Shown here piece after piece: positions 23,523 through 33,961 of a DNA stretch of 64,000 nt (its first letter is position 1; the number at the start of each line of letters is the position of its first letter). The position numbers and the translations under genes were made by a program. The notes beneath the pieces are model-generated. The model worked only from the letters and a program-made list of their open reading frames with translations. It made no database searches and was not told the DNA's origin. Origin of the DNA: Pegoplata infirma. Lineage: Eukaryota; Arthropoda; Insecta; Diptera; Anthomyiidae. The stretch is from assembly GCA_963921195.1 (NCBI GenBank), contig OY992536.1, positions 4,340,001 to 4,404,000 on the forward strand. Direction: 5' to 3'.

Positions 23523-26500
23523 ATGAGCTCTTCAAATTTCCATGGAGGCTCCCTGCATATATTATATTCAGATAAGGACTTTGATAGACAAAAGGAATTA
23601 TTTAATTTACAACTATTTTTTATGAAATGTGTGGGTCAAGTCCCCGCGCAATTGGAATTATATTTACCCAAATCATGGAGTAAATTAGCTCAACGTGTTG
23701 CTAGAAGTTATTGCATATTCTCGGCACTTTCATCTTTACATTTGGCTATTTTGTTTATAAAAACCACCTACGATATGATGCAACATGGTGAATTGGAAGA
23801 TATAACAGATGCTTTAACTATGGCCATTATATATTCATTTTCATGTTTTGCCACCTGCTATTGGCTGTGGAGATCAAAGGCATTATTTAAATTTCTAAAT
23901 GGAATTAATGAACAATATCGTCATCATTCCATGGCAGGCTTAACATTTGTTAGTGCTCAATCGTCTTGCAGGCTGGCATACAAATTAACACTATATTGGC
24001 AAGTAGCTTGCATCGGTGGTGTAATGTGTTGGGCTTTATCACCTTTACTATTGGGTTCACATACGCTACCTTTAAAGTGTTGGTATCCGTTTGATCCATT
24101 GGTATGATTTTTTTAAATGTAAAAATTGAATGTTTAAATTTTGTTTTTAATCTCGTTTTTTCTTTATTTCTTTTAAAGCAACCCATTTTCTATGAAATAA
24201 CTTATGTCACCCAACTTTGGTGTCAATGTTTGATGGGATGCATTTTTGGTAATGGTTCTGCCATATTTGCTTCGGTTATTATTGTTATGTTGGGTCAATT
24301 TGATGTTCTCTTTTGTAGTTTGAAAAATTTGGATTTTCATGCTCAATTAATGTCTGGCGAGGATTTAAAACATTTGGAGTAAGTTTGGGGTAAAAAATAC
24401 CGAAACATTTAATTTGACTGTTTAAACAAAAATTTCATAAAACATCTAATCTGGCCGCCTAATTTGAAATTTGAAATCAAAAATCGTCACGGACTGTAGA
24501 AGTATGGATAATGACCGAATGCATCACAGTTATTGTACCCATTTTATGGGATTATGTTCATTCCCTGTTGGGACTACGACTGAAACTTTTTCGGTCATAA
24601 CCCCCATTCATACTATGGGGACTAAGTCCAAAATAATTTCGGTCATAATCCCTTTTTTTTACGGAGAGAGTGGGTTTAATGCATGGAGTTTGTAATCTGA
24701 ATTCATTTCGACCATAATCCCCATAACAAAAATGGGGATTATGTGAGTGGGGATTATGTCATGTCACCAAATTTTTCTACTATCTGTTTTTGAGATGTTC
24801 GTGTTTGAAAATTGAAAGACAAACCACCACAACCATATTCCAGCCAAATTTATTACACTGTGCAACACGATTTTGTATCTTGGATGGGACAAAAAAAAAT
24901 AAAGAATACCAACCGTAGACTACAACCCACGAAGGGTTTTGAAAAGTTAGCTAGATTTTTTTTTATCTGAAATTTTCAATCTTTTTTCAAAGTTGTTTTG
25001 AATAAGTCTTAAAAAAGTATTAAATCTAATTCTGAGGTAAATAATGTTAGATGTCTTCTGAAATTTGATGGTAGTTCTTTTCTTAGAACACATTAACCCT
25101 CTATTTTCCATTTTCAGGGGTCATTTTGGCCTTTTTTTTTTCATATATCCTCATAGAAAGCCACGTAAGGGTTAAAAATTTTAACTTAAAATATTCTTCG
25201 AAATATTCTTCGAAGTCGTGTGAAATAAGTCGAAAAAATGTTATTAATCTATTGTGTGGGTTAAGGTGGCACGAATAAATACTTTTTCGTCGATCGCCAG
25301 GCAAATTATGGATTGTTTTGGTCTAAAAACTTTATGTTTAAATTTTTAGCCAAATCGGACAAAATTAACCCGTGCCTTTGAGGGCTTAAAGTTTTGCACA
25401 AAAAAAAAAAAAAATTCCCTTACAAACCATTTTTTTTTTTCGATCTTAATTTTTATATTATTTATTATTTTACTTGATTACACTCAAAATAATACATTAG
25501 TAGATTTACAATTTTTTTTTTGCTAATGCTGGTTAGCTAACTTTTAGCAAATTTTTAGTTGAGATTAGCATGTTAGTAAAAATATCTTGTAAACTTCATT
25601 TAGCGCATTAGCAATTTTAAACAAAATTTGAACTAATTTTTTTGCTAAATTTAAAATTGAGTTGACCAAATTTTTACAAGCTTTTTTTGCTAATATTAGC
25701 AAAAATAAATGGTAAATTTTTTTTATTTTCAGAAAACTTAAAATGTCGCTATCTCGGAAACTAAGCCAGATAGAGCAAAATGGAGGCCATTTTTGGTTCT
25801 CTTCACATGTGTGGACCCTAATGAGTCCTAACTTTGGATCCAAAAATGTTAGCATTCCCGAAAATTTTAAAATGCTCATATCTCGGTAAATATTGCCGAC
25901 ACAACAAAAAGTCCAAAACATGTTTGTAGCTCTCAACACGTAGAACAAGACCGCAAAATAATTAAAAGCTCTCCGAGTAATATTTTTGAAGTTATCGTAA
26001 TATCCCAGCAAAAACATGGTAATGAGTTGTGAAAAGTAATCATTATCAAGTACATTATTTATAATGAGTACACATTACCATTAACATTATTTTAAGCCTA
26101 AAAGTAACTACTTTTCAGTAGTATGCAATAAAAGTACTTTCAAGTAATAATATCTCCTTGCACTTGCATTTTTTAACCTTTACAATTCAATTCACTTAAA
26201 AACTTAATAAAAATTACTAAATTTTTTATTTTTAGTAAAAACAATTTAAAATTTAAATGTTTTAATTAACTAATTATTTTACTTCTTATTGGTAATGGGT
26301 TTTTACTTCTTATTAGTAATCCGAGTCAGTAACTACTTATTTAACTCCATACTCTTCACTAATTATTTTTGTCTCACGCCCTTGTTAAAATAATTAGTGT
26401 TTCATTCAATAAGTAACTACTTATTAACAGTTGTTTCGGATTACAAAACACATTACTGGTAATGCCGAATTTTGCTGGGATCTCAAAAACTAAGCAAGGT

Positions 26501-27886
26501 AGAGCGAAACGGACACAAATTTTGGATCAAAATAAATACTATGAAAAAGTTCATAAATTTAGTAAAAAAGTTCTTAATTTTTATGTATATGTTCATAAAT
26601 ATGTACTATGAATTTCGTTCATTGGCAAATATTTTTTTTCTGTGTATAGTTCGTAAACGGGAAAAATACGTTTTTGTTTTTGAATTTTTATTAAAGAAGT
26701 TATATATTTTGATAACTTAAGATTAACCAATATATTTTTTTAGAAAACTTCAATCTGAATTACGGCAAGGCGAAGATGATGAATTAAATCAATATGCCTT
26801 TTCTACGGAGCATAAAATTAACTTAAACGTCTTTTCGTCCAGAAAATCCCATAACGATAAACCACTTCCAAAAGCTCTACATGAATCCTTAGTGGAATGT
26901 GTTCAATTGCATCAGTTCATATTAAAAAGTTGTGATACCTTAGAAGAACTATTCAATCCATATTGTTTAATAAAATCAATGCAAATAACTTTACAATTAT
27001 GTTTGCTGGTATTTGTAGGAGTAGCGGTAAGTTAAAAATATATAAACAGGTTAAATTTTTCCAGAAAAAATGTTCAAAACTTCTGTTCTGATTAAACTAA
27101 TTTTAGAACCGATTTTAAAAATGGTTGCAGTGATCCTAAAAGGAATCGCAGAATCGGTTCTATTTTGGAGGAAAAAAAAAAAAAAAGAATGAAAGGAATT
27201 GGTGTGGAAACGTCAAATAAGATTGGTGCCAAAACAAAGTAATATGCGCTTTTAATCGGGAACCGTCTACTTGACGTTCCCAAGCTGAATCTTTTCATTC
27301 AGGTTTTGTGCCATTTGCAACCGATTCTTTTCAATTGAAACCGGCTCTTTAAAGATCTCAGAAATCAAATTCAAAAGCTTTTCTATCGAGTCAATGATTC
27401 TAAATTAGCTTCATTACAACGATTTTTTTTTATAATTTTTTCTGAGTATTAGAAATTTATAAACTTTTTCTTAAATCCTTTCAGGGCGAAACTTCCGCTA
27501 TGCGAATTGTTAATTTAATTCAATATTTAGCCTTAACTCTGTCTGAATTGCTGCTGTTTACATATTTTGGTGAATTGCTAAGTAGCCATAGCATTCGTGC
27601 TGGCGAAGCTTTTTGGCGTTCAGAGTGGTGGCCTCATGCATATTTTATTAAACGTGACATTTTAATATTTCTGGTCAATACAAAACGTGTGGTTAGAGTA
27701 ACAGCTGGTAAATTCTTTTTAGTGGATATACAACGATTACGTTCGGTAAATATAAAAAACACTGGTTTATTAATAAATACTTAATTATATTTAATACTCT
27801 ATTTATTTTTATTATGTTTACAGGTTATAACTCAGGCATTTTCATTTTTAACTCTTTTGCAAAAACTGGCTGAGAAAGATAAATAA
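23523..27886 (+). CDS. Or85e: Odorant receptor, Or85e-like, tandem copy A (5 exons, 461 aa)
   Basis: Exons: 23523-24101, 24179-24378, 26744-27026, 27485-27745, 27824-27886. All introns are GT-AG and the joined frame is open. This is an insect 7tm_6 odorant receptor, expected to form a ligand-gated cation channel with Orco in olfactory neuron dendrites. Recognisable Or85e-type blocks: ITDAL (94-98), EQYRHHSMAGLTFVSAQ (130-146), LPLKCWYPFDPL (182-193), GQFDVLFCSLKN (232-243), ELNQYA early in exon 3, FNPYCLIKS, and VITQAFSFLTLLQKL at the C-terminus. Hydrophobic spans lie near 62-82, 97-116, 155-177, 200-230, 333-353, 362-384 and 442-456. I chose the ATG at 23523 over an in-frame GTG at 23505 because MSSSNFHGGSL aligns with the starts of copies B and C. 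Introns 1 and 4 are short (77 and 78 bp); intron 2 is 2365 bp and full of repeats. Subfamily assignment is from remembered Drosophila Or85e, not a search. Confidence 0.93.
25481..26535. mobile_element. TA-flanked MITE, GCTAATGCTGGTTAGCTAAC type, copy 2 (truncated)
   Basis: Starts CACTCAAAATAATACATTAG after TA. Same interior as 13491-14381. Broken by the MITE at 26004-26479 and lacking its right terminus. Confidence 0.75.
26004..26479. mobile_element. MITE with CCCAGCAAAA ends, AT target duplication (copy 2)
   Basis: CCCAGCAAAAACATGGTAAT to GCCGAATTTTGCTGGG, flanked by AT (26002-26003, 26480-26481). Host text resumes as CTCAAAAACTAAGCAAGG, matching 14085-14100. Confidence 0.85.
26540..26647. 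mobile_element. Right-end fragment of a CACAGAAAA MITE
   Basis: Ends TTTTTTTTCTGTG-TA; the left end is missing. Confidence 0.45.
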
Positions 27887-27908
27887 AGTTTTTTTTCTTA
27901 TACACTTA

Positions 27909-27914
27909 AATAAA
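27909..27914 (+). terminator. Putative polyadenylation signal of copy A
   Basis: AATAAA 23 bp after the TAA stop. Another AATAAA overlaps the stop codon itself (27882-27887). Confidence 0.5.
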
Positions 27915-28845
27915 TATTTATTCACATGTGATTTTAACTTTCTTTGTGTAGTGTTGCAAATTCACTGAAATTATTGCTTATTTACCACAAGACTGTCACA
28001 ACTCAAAAAATATTAAATTGCAAAAAAAGTGCTTTTAAATTTTTTGAACAAGATGGCTCCGCCCAAATGACAATTTTTTTTATTTGAGTACAGTATTTTA
28101 GAATTTAATTTATTTCGGAGTATAAACGTTTAATTTTTATGATGACTCTACAATAACCACATAAAAGAAGTTGACTTATGATTGAGTTATGACTGTTTTC
28201 TATGAATAGGTCCTTAATTTCACTGCATGCATGGAATACATTCTTCAATCGTTTCGAACGGATAAAACAGAATGATACTTTCATTATAAATTTTTAGAGT
28301 GTCTCTAAAACGACTTTTAAATGCATTTGTGCACATGTCTTTGATGCAGCTTTTGAAAGATCTATTTGGTCCATCTTTAAAACTTAAGCTGGAAGAATTA
28401 AAACTTCATACTTTTAATAAACTTACAATCTAAAATTTTTTGTTGATAAAATTTCAGATTTTCTTACCTTTTTAATATCTTAAATTTAAAGCATGAGTTT
28501 TAGAAAAAGACACATGATTTCATCGCATTTTTATTGAGCTTAATTAGTGCGGCGAAGATTTCACTTCATCATCATGGCACTTTATCAGTGCTACCAAAGA
28601 GTGCTCTTTGACTCGTGATTCCTTTCAAATGTTGCTTCCAATTCATTAAAATTTCTGCTGAAATATGTCTTATTTTTTTTTTTAAATATTTAGAGTTTAT
28701 TCCACTGTTCAGGGTAATTAAACAAATTTAGAATGGAATGCCCAATATATGATTTATAATGCACATTAAGCTAAAACGTGTTAAATATTTAAATGTTTAT
28801 GTTAATGAGTTTGTCCATACTAATTACTGGTCTATTAATACACTC
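27915..28845. other. Unassigned region downstream of receptor copy A
   Basis: AT-rich, no coding sequence or repeat ends recognised. A phrase near 28600-28650 (TTTGACTCGTG...GCTTCCA) recurs at 29150-29180, so part of it is a low-copy repeat. Confidence 0.35.
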
Positions 28846-28949
28846 AAAATATTTTGTAGCTAAAAATAAATGAATAAAAATAATTAATTATTAAGATGTA
28901 AACAAAAAAACAATTGAAAACCATTTTAAACATTCTCATCATATTTGAT

Positions 28950-29110
28950 TTTAAGACATGCGATGTCCGTCCATCCGTCCGTCATTGGCAGATACGATAC
29001 AGTTCAAACCAAAAGAGGTGAACCCTGAAGTTTGGCGCGAATATGGTTTAGGTCAAGGCTAGTTAAGTTCTTAAAAGAGCTAAATCGAGCTAGGTGAAAC
29101 TAAATCAACC
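28950..29110 (-). mobile_element. Fragment of the ATACCCTCCA element
   Basis: GCGATGTCCGTCCATCCGTC followed by ATACAGTTCAAACCAAAAGA and GAAGTTTGGCGCGAATATG, as in the middle of the copy at 19323. Confidence 0.5.
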
Positions 29111-29340
29111 TCTGAAAAATTACTTTTTTTAGTTTGTATGCGCACTTTGACTCGTGTTTTATTTCCAAAAGCTGCTTCCAGTTTAGCAAAATTTCTACTG
29201 GGTATGACCACAATCAGGACCGTCTTAAGGTATTTGAAGGACGCTGGAAAAAGTCGAATTCACTAGAAATAACATCTCAGAATAGGAGGATTTTCTACAA
29301 ATGTGAAAAATTTCAACAAAAATTTATAAGATTCAACAAA

Positions 29341-29963
29341 CCCAGCAAAACTAAGATTACCAAATAAGGTATAGGATTGCTTATTTTATGCATTGCAGCA
29401 TTGATGATTTTAACAGGGTATGAGACTCCAAGTAATGCATACGAGTAAGGCATAAAATATACCAGAACATAATATATAAGGTGTTACGTGAAGTGAAAAA
29501 GTAATTTTGTATTAAATTTACTCACGTGATTGTAAGTGAGTGTAAGTAGATAAAATATGCTCGTGAGTGAGTGTGTCTCATTAGAAAATTCGTGTCGTGA
29601 GCCCATCTGTAATTTAAACCTATGCATTTTTTTTATTAAGTATTTATTTTTGTTATTGTAATGCATTATGCATCCAATTATAAATAATGCATTATTTCAA
29701 ACTTTGAAATAATACATAATGTAACCAAATATAAGTCATTTATGATGAAATAATTAATATTTATGAAATAATTAATATGAAATACATTTTTCCAATAATC
29801 ATGCATTATTACATTATTAGTAATGCATTATTTTTCACTTTAAAATAATACGTTGTGGAATAAATGTTTGGTAAGACATCCTAAAATAATACTACAAATA
29901 AGGTATATACATTACCTGGTAATGTGTTATATAATCACCATCCATTACCAAAGTTTTTCTGGG
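29341..29963. mobile_element. MITE with CCCAGCAAAA ends, AA target duplication (copy 3)
   Basis: CCCAGCAAAACTAAGATTAC to CCAAAGTTTTTCTGGG, flanked by AA. Nearly the same sequence as 5053-5785, with internal deletions. Confidence 0.85.
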
Positions 29964-30744
29964 AAGTTCTCATTTTATAAAGAATTTAGCTTTGACTAAA
30001 TCCCATTAACCCAACCCTGGATCCGCGCCTGAATAAATGACCCGATTAAAAATGTGTTTAACAATTAATTTATTACACAAATTTTTTTATAGCTTACTGC
30101 AGTTTTCAGTCTCTGAATCTGTGACTTTTTATAGGAAAAATTATCATGTTAATATCTCAAACAAGGTAATATAATCTAAGACATTTTCTATTGGAAAATG
30201 GTCTCACAATCAAAGAATTTTTCTATAGGAAAAATATTTCAGAGTCTGAGACTTTTTCTAAAGGAAAAATGTCTCAAAATCTAATGCTTTTTTAACATAA
30301 TCTTAGAATCTGAGACTTTTTCTATGTGAAAAAGGTCTCAGAATCTTATAATTTTCTTATGGAAAAAAAGTTATCAGAATCAGAGACTTTCCTATGGAAA
30401 AATGTCTCAGAAAAAGGTTTCAGAATTTGAGACTTTATCAATGGAAAAAATGTTTAAGAATCTGAGGTTTTCTATAGGAAAAATGTTTCATAATCTTAGG
30501 CTTTTTCTATAGGAAAAATGTTTCATAATCTTAGACTTTTTCTATAGGAGAAATGTGTCCGAATCTTAGTCTTTTTTGTAGGAAAAATGTCTGCAAATCA
30601 GAGACTTTTTCTAAAGGAAAAATGTTTAAGAATCTGAAACTTTTTCTGTAAGATAGATTTATCAGAACCTTAGACATTTTCTATATGAATAATCTCTCAG
30701 AGTCTAATTTTTTATATATCCGAAAAATGTTTAAGAATCTGGAA

Positions 30745-31190
30745 TCTGATTTTTTCAAATAATTTTGTAATTTTACAAGGTTTTTACTAATAAAATTGTG
30801 AATTTACAAATTTTTTGACACGATAAAATTTACAAAGAGGTTTCGTAATTTTACTAGATTTTTTGCTACCTCCTAATTTACGAGAATTCTTTAGTAATTT
30901 TACAAGCTTTTTACCTATATTTTTGTAATTTTACAAGCTTTTTACCAATAAAATTGTAAATTTACAGTTTTTTAGCGCAATTAAAATTGCAAGGAATTAT
31001 CGTGAATTTACTAGATTTTTTTTTGTAAAATTATCTTAGAAATTTGCAAAATTACAAAAAAATTGTAAAATTAAAAAAAAAAATGTAAATTTCGATGCGT
31101 TAAAAAACAAGAAAAACTGTCAAATATTGGTAAAATGGGATTACGAGATTTTCCTAGTAATTTGACAAAGTTTTTTTTTTGCGTGTAAGA
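30745..31190. mobile_element. MITE, TTTTACAAGCTTTTTACC type
   Basis: Same repeated TTTTACAAGCTTTTTACC and CGTAATTTTACTAGATTTTT wording as 16800-17315. The right end reads TTTTTTTTTTGCGTGTA. Confidence 0.6.
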
Positions 31191-31215
31191 CTTATTCTGT
31201 ACGAAAAATGTTTTA

Positions 31216-31782
31216 CAAGGGAAGTATCTCAACCCTTATGAACCGATTTGCATGAAACGTAAAATATATATAAAAGAGACAATTCTAAGGTTGGGATGTC
31301 TTGGCTTATCGTCCATATCGGAGATTTAGGGGTTCAAAACATGGGTCAAAAAATGGCGAAAAAATAGTTTTTTGGATTTTTCAGCTATTTCTTTTTAATA
31401 AACTATATGATGTTTACTTATGCGAAGAAAGGCTTTTTTTATACCTCTCCAACGGTGGCATAACCTTGTAAAAGTTTGGCTTCGTTAAATACTTTTTTCA
31501 TCAAAATGTTTAAATTTTTGGGGGTATTTATATGAAGACATATGAATACGAAATAATCTTTATTAAATTTAAGTCGACATGTGTTTTTTCTCTAGAGGAT
31601 ATTCCTGTTAGTTCGGGAGTTATCGAAATTTTCCTGCAGGTCCGCATTGTTTCATAAGGGGACAACGAAATTTTGAAACACTGATATGGCCGATAAGCCG
31701 AGACACCACAACTTTAATCGTCTCTTTTATATATTTTAAGTTTCAGTCAAATCGGTTCATAAGGGTTGAGATACTTCCCTTG
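31216..31782. mobile_element. CAAGGGAAGTATC element, TTA target duplication (copy 1)
   Basis: Inverted ends CAAGGGAAGTATCTCAACCC / GGGTTGAGATACTTCCCTTG, with roughly 100 bp of arm similarity, flanked by TTA (31213-31215, 31783-31785). A 3-bp duplication fits a PIF/Harbinger-like MITE; class is inference. Confidence 0.88.
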
Positions 31783-31930
31783 TTAGAATCTAAGACTTTT
31801 TCTATACAAAAAGTATCTCAGAATCTGTGAATTTTCAGAAGTTCTCAAAATCGGAAACTTTTTCTATACGAAAATGTCTCAGAACCTGAGACTTTTTATG
31901 TAGAAAATTTTTTTATGAACTTTATACTTT

Positions 31931-32303
31931 CCATGCTGTATATTCTTTCACATTCGCCTCTATTAAACTCTATGGTTGTGATGATAGAAGACTATTCTGA
32001 ATTCTAACAAAGTTAAGCACTAATTTAGATGTTCGATAACCGAACGTTCAGCGAAATAAAAAAAGGTCGGCTACCAAACATTGAGTCTAAACTTATTTGT
32101 ATTCGGTTTTAAATTTGACTTCCATCGCTCCAAAAATCATACCCTATCAGAAAAAAATTGGTCAAAGATCTTTCAAATACCAAATTCTGGTTGGACACTA
32201 GTGGTTTAAATAAATTTTTATGATTATCTTAGGAAATTAAATCATTTTGTGCAAGAAATCAAAAAACAAAAATAAAAATTGGATTATTTTAATTTCGTGA
32301 AGG
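31931..32303. other. Unassigned sequence
   Basis: No gene or repeat end recognised. Confidence 0.35.
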
Positions 32304-32311
32304 TTTGTGAG

Positions 32312-32888
32312 CAGTGTTGGTATTTGAGAATTTTCAATTTGTGCCAAGTTGAAGGCTTAAAAGGGCCAAAATATTATTTGTATATATTTTTATTGTTTAG
32401 TACTTTCTACACACAACTTATAACTCTTTTTATAAATGACGGTTTTGAAAGTAAAATAATCTCTGCGGGAAAGGTGACCAGTCGAGGACCGGGCATAGAG
32501 TGTTTTTTTGTACAGGACTTGTGTCGAACTGATCTTTCAGATCTCCGGACACATTTTAACTAGTATTCCACGACCAGTTCGCGTTGAATAAGTCATGGGA
32601 TAGGTTTTAAGGATCAATTTTTCCTGTAGGATCAATCAATTTTCCTCAGGGATTAAACACTTCAAAATCTTAATTTAAAGGAAACAGAAACTTACATTGT
32701 TTTAAGGGGGAACAACTGATAATTGTTTCGTTTTTGTAATACATAATTAAATTACGAATATTTTTATTTTAAATAAATTTTGAAAATTTTTGGAGAGAAT
32801 GAAAAAGGGCCAAAACTGTTATTTGTGGTGCCACTGACCATTCAATAGTGCCAAAAATGGCACTATTGTGCCACATTTCCCAACCGTG
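32312..32888. mobile_element. hAT-like MITE, CAGTGTTGG end
   Basis: Starts CAGTGTTGGTATTTG, ends CATTTCCCAACCGTG. A perfect 8-bp duplication TTTGTGAG flanks it (32304-32311, 32889-32896). GGGCCAAAA.T.TTATTTGT occurs near both ends. The open frame at 32279-32563 straddles the boundary and is not a gene. Confidence 0.85.
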
Positions 32889-32896
32889 TTTGTGAG

Positions 32897-33036
32897 CGTG
32901 ATTATTTCGTGATCGTGAGAAAAATTTTAGTAGCTCTCGTGAGAGTGCGTAAACGTGAGCAGAAAAATTCGTGTGTGATCGTGATTGAGAAATATTTTTA
33001 TTTCGTCAGCGGTGCGTGCGTGAGGCAAAAATCACT
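32897..33036. repeat. CGTGAG-rich tract
   Basis: Repeated CGTGAT, CGTGAG and GTGCGTG motifs. Similar words occur at 5345-5410 and 29520-29580. Confidence 0.5.
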
Positions 33037-33038
33037 TA

Positions 33039-33612
33039 CACTCAAAAAATTATGTTAGTAAAATCAACTGAAAATGTCAGTTAAAATAACTACTTTGTAA
33101 GTTGTTTTGGGGTCAACTACTTTTTCAGTTAAATCAACTAACAATGTTAGTTATTTTAACTGACAAAAAACAACTGACTTATGTAGTAAAAACTACTTAC
33201 ATTTGTTGTCAAAACAACTAAAATGTAGTAAAAATAAAAAAATAATAAATAATTTTTTTTTTTTCAAAAAATTTTTCAGAAAAAAAATTGAAGACCAAAT
33301 ATTTTCAAAGTTTCTTTTTTTTAAAAAAAAAGTTTTGAAAAATAAAAAAACGAATATTTTTTTTTTATTTTTTGGAAAAAACTTTGAAAATTTTTCAGAG
33401 ATAAAAAAAATAAAATTAACTACTTTAAATAACTGTTACTACATCACAGTACTTTTTTGTTAGTTATTCAAAAAAACTACTTAAAATAACTAACAGAAAT
33501 AGTTGTTTGATATTTTTCATACAAAAACAACTGACTTTGTAGTTGAAAATAACTAACTACTGTAAAATATACAAACAACTAACATGTAGTAACTTACATA
33601 ATTTTCTGAGTG
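33039..33612 (+). mobile_element. MITE, CACTCAAAAAATTATG ends, copy upstream of gene B
   Basis: CACTCAAAAAATTATGTTAG to CTTACATAATTTTCTGAGTG, TA at 33037-33038 and 33613-33614. Inverted near-copy at 21986-22554, upstream of gene A. Confidence 0.88.
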
Positions 33613-33896
33613 TACGTTACCATCTCTAGCGTAAATGAATACACAAATATAATGATAGAGAAAATATTTTATTCTATGTTACTTATTTCTAAAACAACCA
33701 CGAAGAGTTGTTAATAACAAAATTTGTTCGTTATACAAATGTTTTTTATTGAAAAAAAAAAAAAAAACGAATGCACGTAAAACCACAAACAGTAATAACA
33801 TAATTTTTTAAGTGTACTCAGTGTCTATATGTGTGTACTACACACACACACATACTAAAATGCATTTATTAAATTTGTCTATTTAAAAAAAATCAT

Positions 33897-33961
33897 TTTC
33901 AATATCCGGTCAAAGACAAACAAAATGTCTTCAGTCGTTAATTTATAGTCCTAATATAAAA
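33897..33961 (+). promoter_or_regulatory. Putative core promoter and 5'UTR of copy B
   Basis: The initiator-like TCAGTC at 33931-33936 (predicted +1 33933) leaves a 29-nt 5'UTR, as in copy C. The TATA-like box is altered to TTTCAATATC (33897-33906), at -36. Just downstream, ATATCCGG and AAGACAAACA (33913-33922) match the copy C promoter (ATATCTGG, AAGACAAACA at 43170-43179). Confidence 0.55.

Larger units (their letters stand above)
24379..26743. other. Repeat-filled intron 2 of receptor copy A
   Basis: 24470-24790 carries repeated GGTCATAATCCC / GGGGATTATG text in both orientations. 24980-25400 resembles the foldback at 62330-64000 (TTCTTTTCTTAGAACA, AACCCTCTA, GGGGTCATTTTGG). The MITEs at 25481 and 26004 follow. 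The homologous intron is 64 bp in B and 57 bp in C. Confidence 0.7.
30110..31930. repeat. Minisatellite of about 46-48 bp, twice interrupted
   Basis: Units contain GAATCTGAGACTTTTTCTAT followed by AGGAAAAATGTCTCA. Runs at 30110-30740 and 31783-31930, interrupted by the elements at 30745-31190 and 31216-31782. Diverged copies also occur at 21420-21650. Confidence 0.75.

Noticed and set aside
23950..24186. Minus-strand open frame opposite copy A exon 1
   Set aside because: Shadow of receptor coding sequence without its own domain.
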